Part shown: positions 1-7,056 of the stretch, piece by piece
How the letters are laid out: each line of letters begins with the position of its first letter
Numbering within the stretch: the first letter of the stretch is position 1
NCBI RefSeq assembly: GCF_000472285.1
Contig: NZ_KI421427.1
Coordinates: 4,806-44,717, forward strand
Direction of reading: 5' to 3'
DNA from: Desulfuromonas sp. TF
GTDB taxonomy: Bacteria; Desulfobacterota; Desulfuromonadia; Desulfuromonadales; ATBO01
DNA length: 39,912 bases
Program-made: the position numbers and the translations under genes
Notes under the pieces: generated by a model
What the model saw: only the letters and a program-made list of their open reading frames with translations
Told to the model about the DNA's origin: nothing
Database searches by the model: none

Positions 1-438
1 GACAGGAAGGAGGAGCTGGTGAAGATATTCACCTCGGGACTGAAGAAACCCGGGATCAAGATGCGCGAACCGTACGCCCGGTCCCTGGGCCGGCTGCTGA
101 GCCGCGTCCCCCTGTACGGCGGACCGGAGACGGTCCTGCCTCCCGAGCGGGTGGAGGCCTTTTTCGAACAGGTCCGGGGGCTGGACTGGTCCGATCCCGA
201 CTTCTCTCCGCTGAATCCTCTTTTTGCCCAGGCCGCCCGCCGCACCGACCGGCGCGGTGTGGATATCGCGGACCAGGTGCGCAGAGAGATCATCGAGAAG
301 ATGAAGAATTCCGGCGCCCGTCGGGAGGAAATCCGGGTGGTCCGGGAGACCGTGACCGTGGAGTACGCCGACCGGGAGCGCCAGTTCGGCGAATCCCTCC
401 CTGCCGGGCTGATTCTGGTGAAAGAAGCGGAGAGCTGA
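1..438 (+). CDS. C-terminal part of an Hsp70-family protein (DUF3731-like), 5' end outside the window
   Basis: The reading frame is open from base 1 to the TGA at 436-438, so this is the last ~145 residues of a longer gene. A GTG at 19 is in frame but has no convincing ribosome site, and the sequence before it (DRKEEL) reads as ordinary coding. The segment SLGRLLSRVPLYGG, then VLPPERVEAFFEQV and LFAQAARRTDRRG, resembles the helical C-terminal region (DUF3731) that follows the ATPase and substrate domains in a class of bacterial Hsp70-like proteins. None of the ATPase motifs lies inside the window, so the call rests on recall of this tail alone. If right, it is a cytoplasmic chaperone relative. 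Alternative: an unrelated helical protein. Confidence 0.5.
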   Translation, partial: DRKEELVKIFTSGLKKPGIKMREPYARSLGRLLSRVPLYGGPETVLPPERVEAFFEQVRGLDWSDPDFSPLNPLFAQAARRTDRRGVDIADQVRREIIEKMKNSGARREEIRVVRETVTVEYADRERQFGESLPAGLILVKEAES

Positions 439-466
439 ATCCGCAGCAACCGAACAGGGAGTCTGC

Positions 467-1594
467 TCAGACCTCGATCGAACGGTTCTCGGTTTCGATC
501 CGGTCGACCACGCAGAAGATCCCCTCTCCCCTGAGAGCTGGGCGGAAGCAGCCGTTGCAGGAGATGCAGGTGGCGCGGCTGCTTTCGTCCTGCCGCCAGC
601 GGTTGACGAGATCGGGCTGCCGGATCAGCGGGCGGGAAAGGGAAAAGAGGTCGGCCTCGCCGTCCCGCAGCAGGCGCTGGAGCACGGCTCCGGAGCGCAG
701 TCCGCCGACGACCATGATCGGGATGCCGACCGCTTCCTTGAGCCGCCGCGCATAGAGGGCGTTGTAGGCTTCCTGCTCCGGCCTGTCGATCCCCTGCCGG
801 ACCGGCGTCTCCTTGCCCGAGGCGGCGGTGCCGGAGCTGATCTCGATGGCATCGATGCCGAGCTCCTCCAGCCGCTGCGCCACCTGCATCGCCTCGGCGA
901 ATTCGAAGCCGCCCTCCAGGTGATCGGCGGCGGTGAGCTTGATGGCGACCGGATAGTCCGGGCCGACCTGCCTGCGCACCGCGGTGCAGACCTCTTCGAG
1001 GAAGCGCATCCGGTTGGCGAGGGATCCCCCGTAGGCATCGTCGCGCCGGTTCATCAGCGGGGAGAGGAACTGGTTGATCAGATAGCCGTGGGCGCCGTGC
1101 AGCTGGACGCCGTCGAAGCCGGCCTCTTGCGCCCGCCCGGCGCCCTCGGCGAAGGCGGTCACCAGCTTGCCGATCTCTGAGATGCTCAGCTCCCGCGGCA
1201 CCTCAGGGTAGTTGGGGGCCTGCATCGCCGACGGCGCCACGGGCATCTGGCCGATGACCTTGGCGGTAGTCTGGGCGCCGGCGTGGACGAGTTGGCAGAA
1301 GATCCGTCCCCCTGCTTCGTGGACGGCACCGGTGAGTTCGGTCAGGGCCGGAAGGATCTCGTCGGTGTGGATGCCCATCTTGCCGGGAAGCTGCTTGCCG
1401 TCGGCGCGTACGAAGGTGTAGCCGGAGATGATGAGCCCGACCCCGCCGCGGACCAGATCCCGGTAGAGCCCGGCCAGCTGCGGCTTCGGCCTGCCGTCTT
1501 CTTCGCACAATCCTTCCCAGGTGGCGCTGCGCACCAGACGGTTGGGAAGGCTGAGGGAGCCGATGGCAACGGTATCGAAAAGGGTTCCTGACAT
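467..1594 (-). CDS. NADH:flavin oxidoreductase of the old yellow enzyme family with a 4Fe-4S motif
   Basis: 375 residues forming one FMN-binding TIM barrel. Visible landmarks are an N-terminal LPNRLVRSATWEG, the barrel signature HGAHGYLINQFLSPLMNRR followed by DAYGG and NRMRFLEEV, and MVVGGLRS near the phosphate-binding end. At residues 343-361 there is Cys-x2-Cys-x2-Cys-x11-Cys, the spacing used for the 4Fe-4S cluster in 2,4-dienoyl-CoA reductase and trimethylamine dehydrogenase. The protein stops about 14 residues later, so the FAD/NAD(P)H domains of those ~670-residue enzymes are missing. It probably reduces an activated C=C bond with electrons from a partner protein; the substrate is unknown. 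The start ATG has AGGAGA about seven bases upstream. It stands alone, convergent with the preceding Hsp70-like gene. Confidence 0.85.
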   Translation of the reverse strand: MSGTLFDTVAIGSLSLPNRLVRSATWEGLCEEDGRPKPQLAGLYRDLVRGGVGLIISGYTFVRADGKQLPGKMGIHTDEILPALTELTGAVHEAGGRIFCQLVHAGAQTTAKVIGQMPVAPSAMQAPNYPEVPRELSISEIGKLVTAFAEGAGRAQEAGFDGVQLHGAHGYLINQFLSPLMNRRDDAYGGSLANRMRFLEEVCTAVRRQVGPDYPVAIKLTAADHLEGGFEFAEAMQVAQRLEELGIDAIEISSGTAASGKETPVRQGIDRPEQEAYNALYARRLKEAVGIPIMVVGGLRSGAVLQRLLRDGEADLFSLSRPLIRQPDLVNRWRQDESSRATCISCNGCFRPALRGEGIFCVVDRIETENRSIEV

Positions 1595-1619
1595 GGGTTC
1601 TCCTTTCGGCAGAGGGGAA

Positions 1620-2144
1620 TCATATAATTTTTATGCAGACATTGTGATGATCCCACATCTCAGCAACAATGAAGCTTTCTAATTTATAATCGACAGATCT
1701 CGCAATTTTTTTATCTTGGGTTTTATCATGAAACAAGAAATAGGCGAAATCAAAGTCGCCAGATAATGTGTAAATCAGAGATTCTGCGATTCCTTGTTTA
1801 AGCTCATATACGTTATCACCTTCTTTGTATACGACAGCTATTAAATAAGGATCATCTATTACAAAGTCAGGGTAAGTTATTTCTCCAAATACAGGTGATT
1901 GCAAATCATCGTCTTCTGATTCTTTACCTTCCCAATTTAAAGCCTCACTAGCCTTTGTAATGACATTTTTATATCCGTCTTTCAGAAAATACTGCTCTAA
2001 ATATTCGAATATCAACCTGGCAATTATATCTTGAAATCCAAACTTAGACGATATAACTGCTTTATTGAGCAAATTGGATCGAATCTCGATAAATTCGTGC
2101 AGGCCTTCAATAAAGTGAAGCAATTTAGGGGTTTTCTTTTTCAT
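1620..2144 (-). CDS. Hypothetical protein, AT-rich, possibly PD-(D/E)xK nuclease-like
   Basis: 174 residues of no family I recognise. The gene is strikingly AT-rich next to GC-rich neighbours and uses many AAA, ATA and TTA codons, which suggests recent transfer. The protein is acidic and probably cytoplasmic. Its middle (YPDFVIDDPYLIAVVYK, then a helix with KQGIAESLIYTL) has the beta-hairpin plus Gln...Tyr helix layout of PD-(D/E)xK nucleases, but the usual Glu/Asp-x-Lys is replaced by Val-Tyr-Lys, so a working nuclease site is doubtful. The stop lies 25 bases beyond the start of the downstream oxidoreductase gene on the same strand. No second gene of a defence or toxin pair is visible. Confidence 0.6.
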   Translation of the reverse strand: MKKKTPKLLHFIEGLHEFIEIRSNLLNKAVISSKFGFQDIIARLIFEYLEQYFLKDGYKNVITKASEALNWEGKESEDDDLQSPVFGEITYPDFVIDDPYLIAVVYKEGDNVYELKQGIAESLIYTLSGDFDFAYFLFHDKTQDKKIARSVDYKLESFIVAEMWDHHNVCIKII

Positions 2145-2265
2145 ATTCCTGCCACTTCAAATTTCCATATAAAGGAGGGCTGAGAGGCGAATACTCTATT
2201 ATACCTTTTAACGGCCGGCAAGCCATTGCCTTTGTGTCAGCAGGGCTGGTTCACGGTCCCAATGA

Positions 2266-2301
2266 CAAAAAAGGCCAAGTCTTCTCGACTCGGCCCTTTT
2301 T
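2266..2301. terminator. Bidirectional Rho-independent terminator
   Basis: An A-run, then GGCCAAGTC, a short loop, GACTCGGCC and a T-run. The stem is nine pairs with one A-C mismatch. It lies 28 bases past the stop of the small minus-strand gene at 2329-2529, which it probably terminates. The flanking A and T runs would let it work in both directions. Confidence 0.75.
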
Positions 2302-2328
2302 CGTGGATCGTACCAGGCTGAAGCAGGC

Positions 2329-2529
2329 TCAGCTTCCAATATACGTATCATCCTCCGTCTCCGATGGATTCTGCTCCTCCTGCATGACCCTGATTTTCTT
2401 TTCCAGCGCGTCAAGCTGGGCAATAGCCTCGTCTCTTGATTCAGGCAACTGGTCGGCCAGTGCCTGTAGCGCGTTTATTTGTTCCCGGATTTCTTGTTTC
2501 TGTCTTTCTTGCGCTGTTTCTTCTCTCAT
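2329..2529 (-). CDS. Small hypothetical coiled-coil protein
   Basis: 66 residues from the ATG at 2529. This start is chosen because GGAGG lies seven bases upstream; the frame continues upstream but that stretch lacks protein-like composition. The product is highly charged and almost entirely helical, with heptad-like spacing of Leu, Ile and Ala (INALQALADQL, AIAQLDALEKKI) and an acidic tail (SETEDD). It has no Cys, no membrane segment and no signal peptide, and probably acts as a short coiled-coil dimer. Function unknown. It is followed by a strong terminator, so it is likely monocistronic. Confidence 0.65.
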   Translation of the reverse strand: MREETAQERQKQEIREQINALQALADQLPESRDEAIAQLDALEKKIRVMQEEQNPSETEDDTYIGS

Positions 2530-2808
2530 GACTCCGCCTCCACTTTTTTGAGGGGAATGGCTTGATTGCCTGCGCCCCAACCTATGCCCCGTCAATGGCA
2601 TTATACCAAACGAGCGGACATAGGCGGTGTCTCCGGAGGGGCATGCAGGGCACGCGGCCGGCTTTCCCCGGTGATATAATTTTCAGCACCAACACTCCAC
2701 CTCCCGACGCCGGAGCCGCCCATCCGATTCAAAGCCGAACGCATGGCGCACGGCGGAATCCATTAACGGGTTCTCCCTCCAAGGGGAGAACAGAGAGGCA
2801 TCGATCCG

Positions 2809-3330
2809 TTGGAGAGTCAAAAAATAATTCTCGTCGCCATGACCGAGGACCGGCTCATCGGGCGCGAAGGGCGCATCCCCTGGCATATCCCCGAGGAACT
2901 CCAGCTCTTTCGCGAGCTGACCGTGGGGCACGCTGTTCTGATGGGGCGCCGCACCTTCGAGTCGATCGGCCGTCCCCTCCCCGAACGGCGCAACATCGTC
3001 CTGAGCCGTACGCTGGGGCCGACCCCCGGCGTCATCGTCTGCGTCGACCTGCGCAAGGGGCTCGCCGAAGGGGCGGCGCACGGCAGCAAGACCTTCATCA
3101 TCGGCGGGCGCCAGGTCTATCGGGAGGCGCTCCCCATCGCCGACTTCATGCGCATCTCCTGGATCTCGGGGCATTATGCGGGAGACGTCTATTTCCCGCC
3201 CTTCAGCCTATCCGACTGGGAGGAAATCGATTCCCGGGACCGTACCGGATTCCGTCATGCCACCTACCGGCGACGAAACGGAGACGCGAAGCACCCGGAT
3301 CATCCCCCCTGCAGTCCGGACTTGCGCTGA
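2809..3330 (+). CDS. folA: Dihydrofolate reductase
   Basis: Reduces dihydrofolate to tetrahydrofolate with NADPH in the cytoplasm. The 173 residues show the full family pattern: IILVAMTEDRLIGREGRIPWHIPEEL (start of the fold and active-site helix), VLMGRRTFESIG, LPERRNIVLSR (NADPH site), KTFIIGGRQVY, and the C-terminal WEEIDSRDRTGFRHATYRR strands. The catalytic acid sits in IPEEL as Glu, where many bacterial enzymes have Asp. The start is a TTG with GAGAGG about ten bases upstream; no ATG or GTG nearby would keep the first strand. About 14 extra C-terminal residues overlap the convergent MFS gene by 31 bp. A possible -10 TATAAT lies at 2675-2680 but has no clear -35. Confidence 0.9.
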   Translation: MESQKIILVAMTEDRLIGREGRIPWHIPEELQLFRELTVGHAVLMGRRTFESIGRPLPERRNIVLSRTLGPTPGVIVCVDLRKGLAEGAAHGSKTFIIGGRQVYREALPIADFMRISWISGHYAGDVYFPPFSLSDWEEIDSRDRTGFRHATYRRRNGDAKHPDHPPCSPDLR

Positions 3331-4538
3331 CGCAACAGAGCGAAAAAGGCCGCGACCAGGCTCCAGATACCGAGGCTGACGAAGGCCAGTCCCCATGCGG
3401 AAACGCGTTCGTTTCCACCTGTAAAGTCGAGAACAGCTCCGAAGGCGAGAGGGGCGGAGAAGCCGGCGCCGAAACCGAAGAGGGAGTGCAGGGCCATGGC
3501 GGCCCCTTTGCGCCCCGGGTCGGCCGCCGCGACGAGCCCCGCGGTGAGCGACGCTGAATCCCCCATGACAAGGAGGAAGTAGGCGGCCATCAGGGAAAAA
3601 ACGAGGGCGATGGGAAGCGGAGCGCTGAAGCCGACAAGGCAGGCCAGCGTACCCGAACCGGCCATGCTCGCCAGGATCAACTTGCGGCGGCCTCGCTTCA
3701 CCGCCACTTCGTTCCCCATGATGCTCGCCACGGGGCCTAGGAGATTGATCCAGGCGGCCAGAGCCGCGGCGCCGAGGATGGACCCGGAGTTTGCGGCGGT
3801 GAGTCCGAGGCTGAAGGCAAAGAAGGCGGGCATCCAGGAGCGCAGTCCGAAGAGCTCCCAGCAATGAGCCGCGTAGCCGAGGATGTACCCCATGGCCTCG
3901 CGGTTTCGGAAGACCGGGCGAAAGTCGAAGAGGGCGGCCGGCCTGGCCCCCGTGGAGACGGGAGGCCGGGAGGGGAACAGGAGAAAGACGAGGGGTCCGG
4001 CGATGAAGGGTCCCGCCGCCGCGGCGGCAAAGGCCAGTCGCCAGCCGGTGGGCTCCAGGGCGCCGGCCAGCAGAAGGGATCCGGAGGTGCCGAAGCCGAA
4101 ACTGGCGGTGTAGAAGGCGATGGCGCGGCTCTGGGTGGGGCCCCGGTAGTTGTCGGTCAGAATCCTCAATCCCGGCATGTAGGTCCCGGCCAGTCCCATT
4201 CCGACCATGGTCTGGAAGAGGAGCGCCGTCACCAGTCCGTGAGAGAAGAGAGCGAAGCCGAGGCTGCCGATGCAGGCCATGGAGGTTGCCAGCAGATAGA
4301 TGCGGCGGGCGTCGATGCGGTCGGTGAGCCCCACCAGAAACGGCACGGCGGCCATGTAGCCGGCGAAAAAGATGCCGCTGACCAGCCCCGCCTCCGAATT
4401 GGTGAGGCTCCATTCGGCCCTGAGCACGGGAAGGAGCGCGGGCCAGGTTGCGAAGCCGGTCATGCTCAGGATCTCGGCCGCGCAAAGGAGCAGGACGACG
4501 CGCAGGGGTGAGGCTTCCGGTTTGGATGATAAGGTCAT
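3300..4538 (-). CDS. MFS permease, cyanate/nitrate-type
   Basis: 412 residues with about 12 predicted membrane segments. The loop between segments 2 and 3 carries GLTDRIDARRIYLLA, the MFS motif A (G-x3-D-r-x-G-r-r type). Later pairs such as GILGYAAHCWELFGLRSWMPAFF resemble NarK/CynX-like permeases and uncharacterised deltaproteobacterial MFS proteins. The substrate cannot be read from the sequence; a small anion or organic acid is plausible. The central loop (residues ~190-215) and the tail face the cytoplasm. The start ATG at 4538 is taken because the first membrane segment begins soon after it. The 3' end overlaps the convergent folA gene. Confidence 0.8.
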   Translation of the reverse strand: MTLSSKPEASPLRVVLLLCAAEILSMTGFATWPALLPVLRAEWSLTNSEAGLVSGIFFAGYMAAVPFLVGLTDRIDARRIYLLATSMACIGSLGFALFSHGLVTALLFQTMVGMGLAGTYMPGLRILTDNYRGPTQSRAIAFYTASFGFGTSGSLLLAGALEPTGWRLAFAAAAAGPFIAGPLVFLLFPSRPPVSTGARPAALFDFRPVFRNREAMGYILGYAAHCWELFGLRSWMPAFFAFSLGLTAANSGSILGAAALAAWINLLGPVASIMGNEVAVKRGRRKLILASMAGSGTLACLVGFSAPLPIALVFSLMAAYFLLVMGDSASLTAGLVAAADPGRKGAAMALHSLFGFGAGFSAPLAFGAVLDFTGGNERVSAWGLAFVSLGIWSLVAAFFALLRQRKSGLQGG

Positions 4539-4750
4539 GTCGGCATAAGGGAAGTGAGATTTAATTCAAATGACAACGAAAAGATTAAGTTAGCGGGGCG
4601 GGAGCAAAACGTCAAAGGTAAAAACAGGAGAAGAGGGACTTGATCCGGCTGGGGAGTCGAAATGATTGGCTTATTGCAATGCAGTCGGTTAATTCCTGAG
4701 AAACTCTGGTAAAGTTAAGAAATCACTAACATGCCGCGAGAGGAGGAACC

Positions 4751-5407
4751 ATGCTGACCATCGAACTGGAAGGGCGGAAAATCAAGGTTCCCGAGGGCTT
4801 GACGGTGATCGAGGCGCTCTGGGATACGGGGCATGACGTGAAGCGGGGGATCGGTTGCCTGTCGGGTCTGTGCGGCGCCTGCACGGTCGCCTACCTGGAG
4901 GCCGGGGCGCAGCGGGTCAGGTTCGGGCTGGGCTGCCAGACGGTGGTCGCCGAGGGGATGAACGTCATCATGCTCCCCTACTTCCCGTCCCGAATGGCGC
5001 GCTACGACATGGAGAGGATGACCAATCCGTTGCAGGAGCTGGCCGGTCACTATCCGGAGCTGACGGCCTGCAACGACTGCAAGGCGTGCAATATCTGTCC
5101 GGAATGGATCGACGTGGCTGGCTTCGTAAAAACCGCCAAGGAAGGAGGGTATGAATCGACCGCCGACAGGGTCATGGACTGTCACATGTGCGGCCTCTGC
5201 GCCTCCAGGTGTCCGAAAAGCATCGCACCCCAGTACGTCGGCCTCTACATCCAGCGCTCCTGCGCCCGCCAGCGGCCGCTGCCGCCCAATCTCGCCAAAC
5301 GCCTGGAGCAGATGGCCGCGCTGCCCGCGGACCGCGAATTCACGCAAGTCGCGGCGCTGAACCGGGCCGGGCTCGAGGCCTATTGCCGCAAGATTCTCGA
5401 CTCTTGA
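4751..5407 (+). CDS. Fumarate-reductase-like iron-sulfur subunit (2Fe-2S plus two 4Fe-4S sites)
   Basis: 218 residues. The N-terminal ~85 form a plant-type ferredoxin domain with Cys36, Cys41, Cys44 and Cys62. The C-terminal part has Cys107, 110, 113 and 116 (CxxCxxCxxCP) and Cys144, 147, 150 and 154 (CxxCxxCxxxCP), as in SdhB/FrdB and related proteins. The first of these quartets is one residue shorter than the standard bacterial spacing. It would pass electrons between the flavoprotein encoded 13 bp downstream and the membrane subunit after that. The start ATG has GAGAGGAGG about five bases upstream. It is the first gene of a three-gene operon. The physiological substrate of the complex is not shown by the sequence. 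Confidence 0.85.
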   Translation: MLTIELEGRKIKVPEGLTVIEALWDTGHDVKRGIGCLSGLCGACTVAYLEAGAQRVRFGLGCQTVVAEGMNVIMLPYFPSRMARYDMERMTNPLQELAGHYPELTACNDCKACNICPEWIDVAGFVKTAKEGGYESTADRVMDCHMCGLCASRCPKSIAPQYVGLYIQRSCARQRPLPPNLAKRLEQMAALPADREFTQVAALNRAGLEAYCRKILDS

Positions 5408-5420
5408 AGGAGGGGCTCCC

Positions 5421-7016
5421 ATGTATCCTGCCGATCTGTTGAAGTCTCTGGAGCTGGTGCATTCCACCCGGCAGCGGCGTAGGGCCGAGAGTTTGCCCCG
5501 GCTTGAGGAGCAGCAACGCGACCATCTGCTGAAAACCTATCATCCCGATTACAAGGATGCCGCTTTCCGAAACTTGAGGGTGGGAGCCAACAAGGGCGAC
5601 CGGGTGACCCATGAATTGGCCGACCTGCTGGAGTCCTTCAGCGACCTGGATCATGCCCGGATCAATCTTGAGCCGGAATTCACGACCGACGTGCTGGTGC
5701 TGGGAGGCGGCGGGGCCGGAGTCACCGCCGCGCTGTTTGCCGAAAGCCTGGGGGCAAGGGTTCTGCTGGCCACCAAACTGCGTCTGGGCAATTCCAACAC
5801 CATCATGGCCCTGGGAGGGATGCAGGCTTCGGTGGCGGAAGAGGATTCCCCCCTCAGGCATTTTGCCGACACCATGGTCGCCGGCGGCTTTGCCGGCAAG
5901 GCGCCCCTGGTCAAAGCCCTGGTGGAGGACGGTCCTCACATCGTCAAGTGGCTGCTCGACATCGGCGTCAACTTCGACCGTGACGCCCTGGGGAACCTGG
6001 CGACGAAAAAGGCCGGTGGACTCTCCGCACCCAGGATTCTGTCCATCGGCGACCATACCGGATTGAACATCATGAAGGTGTTGAAGGATGAGATGCGCAA
6101 GAGCGGCCGCATCGAAATCCTGGAATTCTCCCCGGCGGTGGAACTGACCACCGATGCGGCCGGGGCCTGCAACGGCGCCATCCTCTACGACCTGGGGCGG
6201 CGGCGCCATCTGGCGGTTCAGGCCAGAGCGGTCATTCTCGCCACCGGAGGGGCCGGGCGCCTGCACAACCAGGGCTTCCCCACCTCCAACAATTTCGGCG
6301 CCACCGGCGATGCGGTCGTCCTCGCCTACCGTGCCGGCGCCGGCATCGAGGGGATGGACTCCTTCCAGTACCATCCGACCGGGGTGATGTTCCCCGATCA
6401 TATGGTCGGGGTGCTGGTCACCGAGGCCATCCGCAGCCTGGGGGCCCACCTGGTCAACGCCGAGGGACGACGCTTCGTCAACGAGCTGGAAACCCGCGAT
6501 CTCGTCGCCGCGGCCATCATCCGCGAGGTCGAGGGGGGCCGGGGAGTCCGCACCCCTTCCGGCAAGGTCGGAGTCTGGCTGGATATCCCGGTATTGGAAG
6601 AGCTGCTGGAGAAGGGGATGCTGAAGAAACGCTTTCCCTCCCTTTTCAAACAGTTCAGACGGGTCCGAATCGATATCACCCGGCGGCCGCTGCTGATCTA
6701 CCCCACCCTGCATTACCAGAACGGCGGCATCCTCATCGACGAGCAGAGCGAATCGACGGTGAACAACCTCTTTGTCGCCGGGGAGGCGGCCGGCGGCATC
6801 CACGGCCGCAACCGGGCCATGGGGAACTCGCTGCTGGATATCTTCGTGTTTGGCCGCCGGGCCGGATTGGCTGCGGCGGAGCGACGCGGCGCCGTGCCCG
6901 GGCCGGTCACCCTGAACCATCTCACCCGGTATTACGACCGGCTGAAATCGCTGAGAATTTCCAGCGTGGCCAAATCCCCCACACTGTTTCCGGAGTTCAT
7001 CGTCGATAAACTCTGA
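5421..7016 (+). CDS. FAD-binding fumarate reductase/succinate dehydrogenase-like flavoprotein
   Basis: 531 residues of the SdhA/FrdA/NadB superfamily. The FAD site VLVLGGGGAGVTAALFAESLGA starts near residue 93 and the second FAD motif is near the C-terminus (NNLFVAGEAAGGIHG, GNSLLDIFVFGRRAG). Substrate-site elements of fumarate reductases are present: QYHPTGV, ETRDLVAAAI (catalytic Arg) and HYQNGG. Where FrdA/SdhA have the His that binds FAD covalently, this protein has Ser-Asn126-Thr, as in L-aspartate oxidase and soluble fumarate reductases, so FAD is probably non-covalent and the reductive direction is favoured. Residues 1-90 form a helical extension. GGAGG precedes the ATG. It likely acts on an enoate or a related dicarboxylate; the exact substrate is unknown. 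Confidence 0.85.
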   Translation: MYPADLLKSLELVHSTRQRRRAESLPRLEEQQRDHLLKTYHPDYKDAAFRNLRVGANKGDRVTHELADLLESFSDLDHARINLEPEFTTDVLVLGGGGAGVTAALFAESLGARVLLATKLRLGNSNTIMALGGMQASVAEEDSPLRHFADTMVAGGFAGKAPLVKALVEDGPHIVKWLLDIGVNFDRDALGNLATKKAGGLSAPRILSIGDHTGLNIMKVLKDEMRKSGRIEILEFSPAVELTTDAAGACNGAILYDLGRRRHLAVQARAVILATGGAGRLHNQGFPTSNNFGATGDAVVLAYRAGAGIEGMDSFQYHPTGVMFPDHMVGVLVTEAIRSLGAHLVNAEGRRFVNELETRDLVAAAIIREVEGGRGVRTPSGKVGVWLDIPVLEELLEKGMLKKRFPSLFKQFRRVRIDITRRPLLIYPTLHYQNGGILIDEQSESTVNNLFVAGEAAGGIHGRNRAMGNSLLDIFVFGRRAGLAAAERRGAVPGPVTLNHLTRYYDRLKSLRISSVAKSPTLFPEFIVDKL

Positions 7017-7056
7017 GAGTCGCGGCAGTTGGCCAGCCCGGGCAACGATTGAGAGT

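Noticed and set aside
2243-2262. A GGTTCAC stretch resembling a tRNA T loop
   Set aside because: The flanking bases do not pair as a T stem and no D arm, anticodon arm or acceptor can be built upstream.
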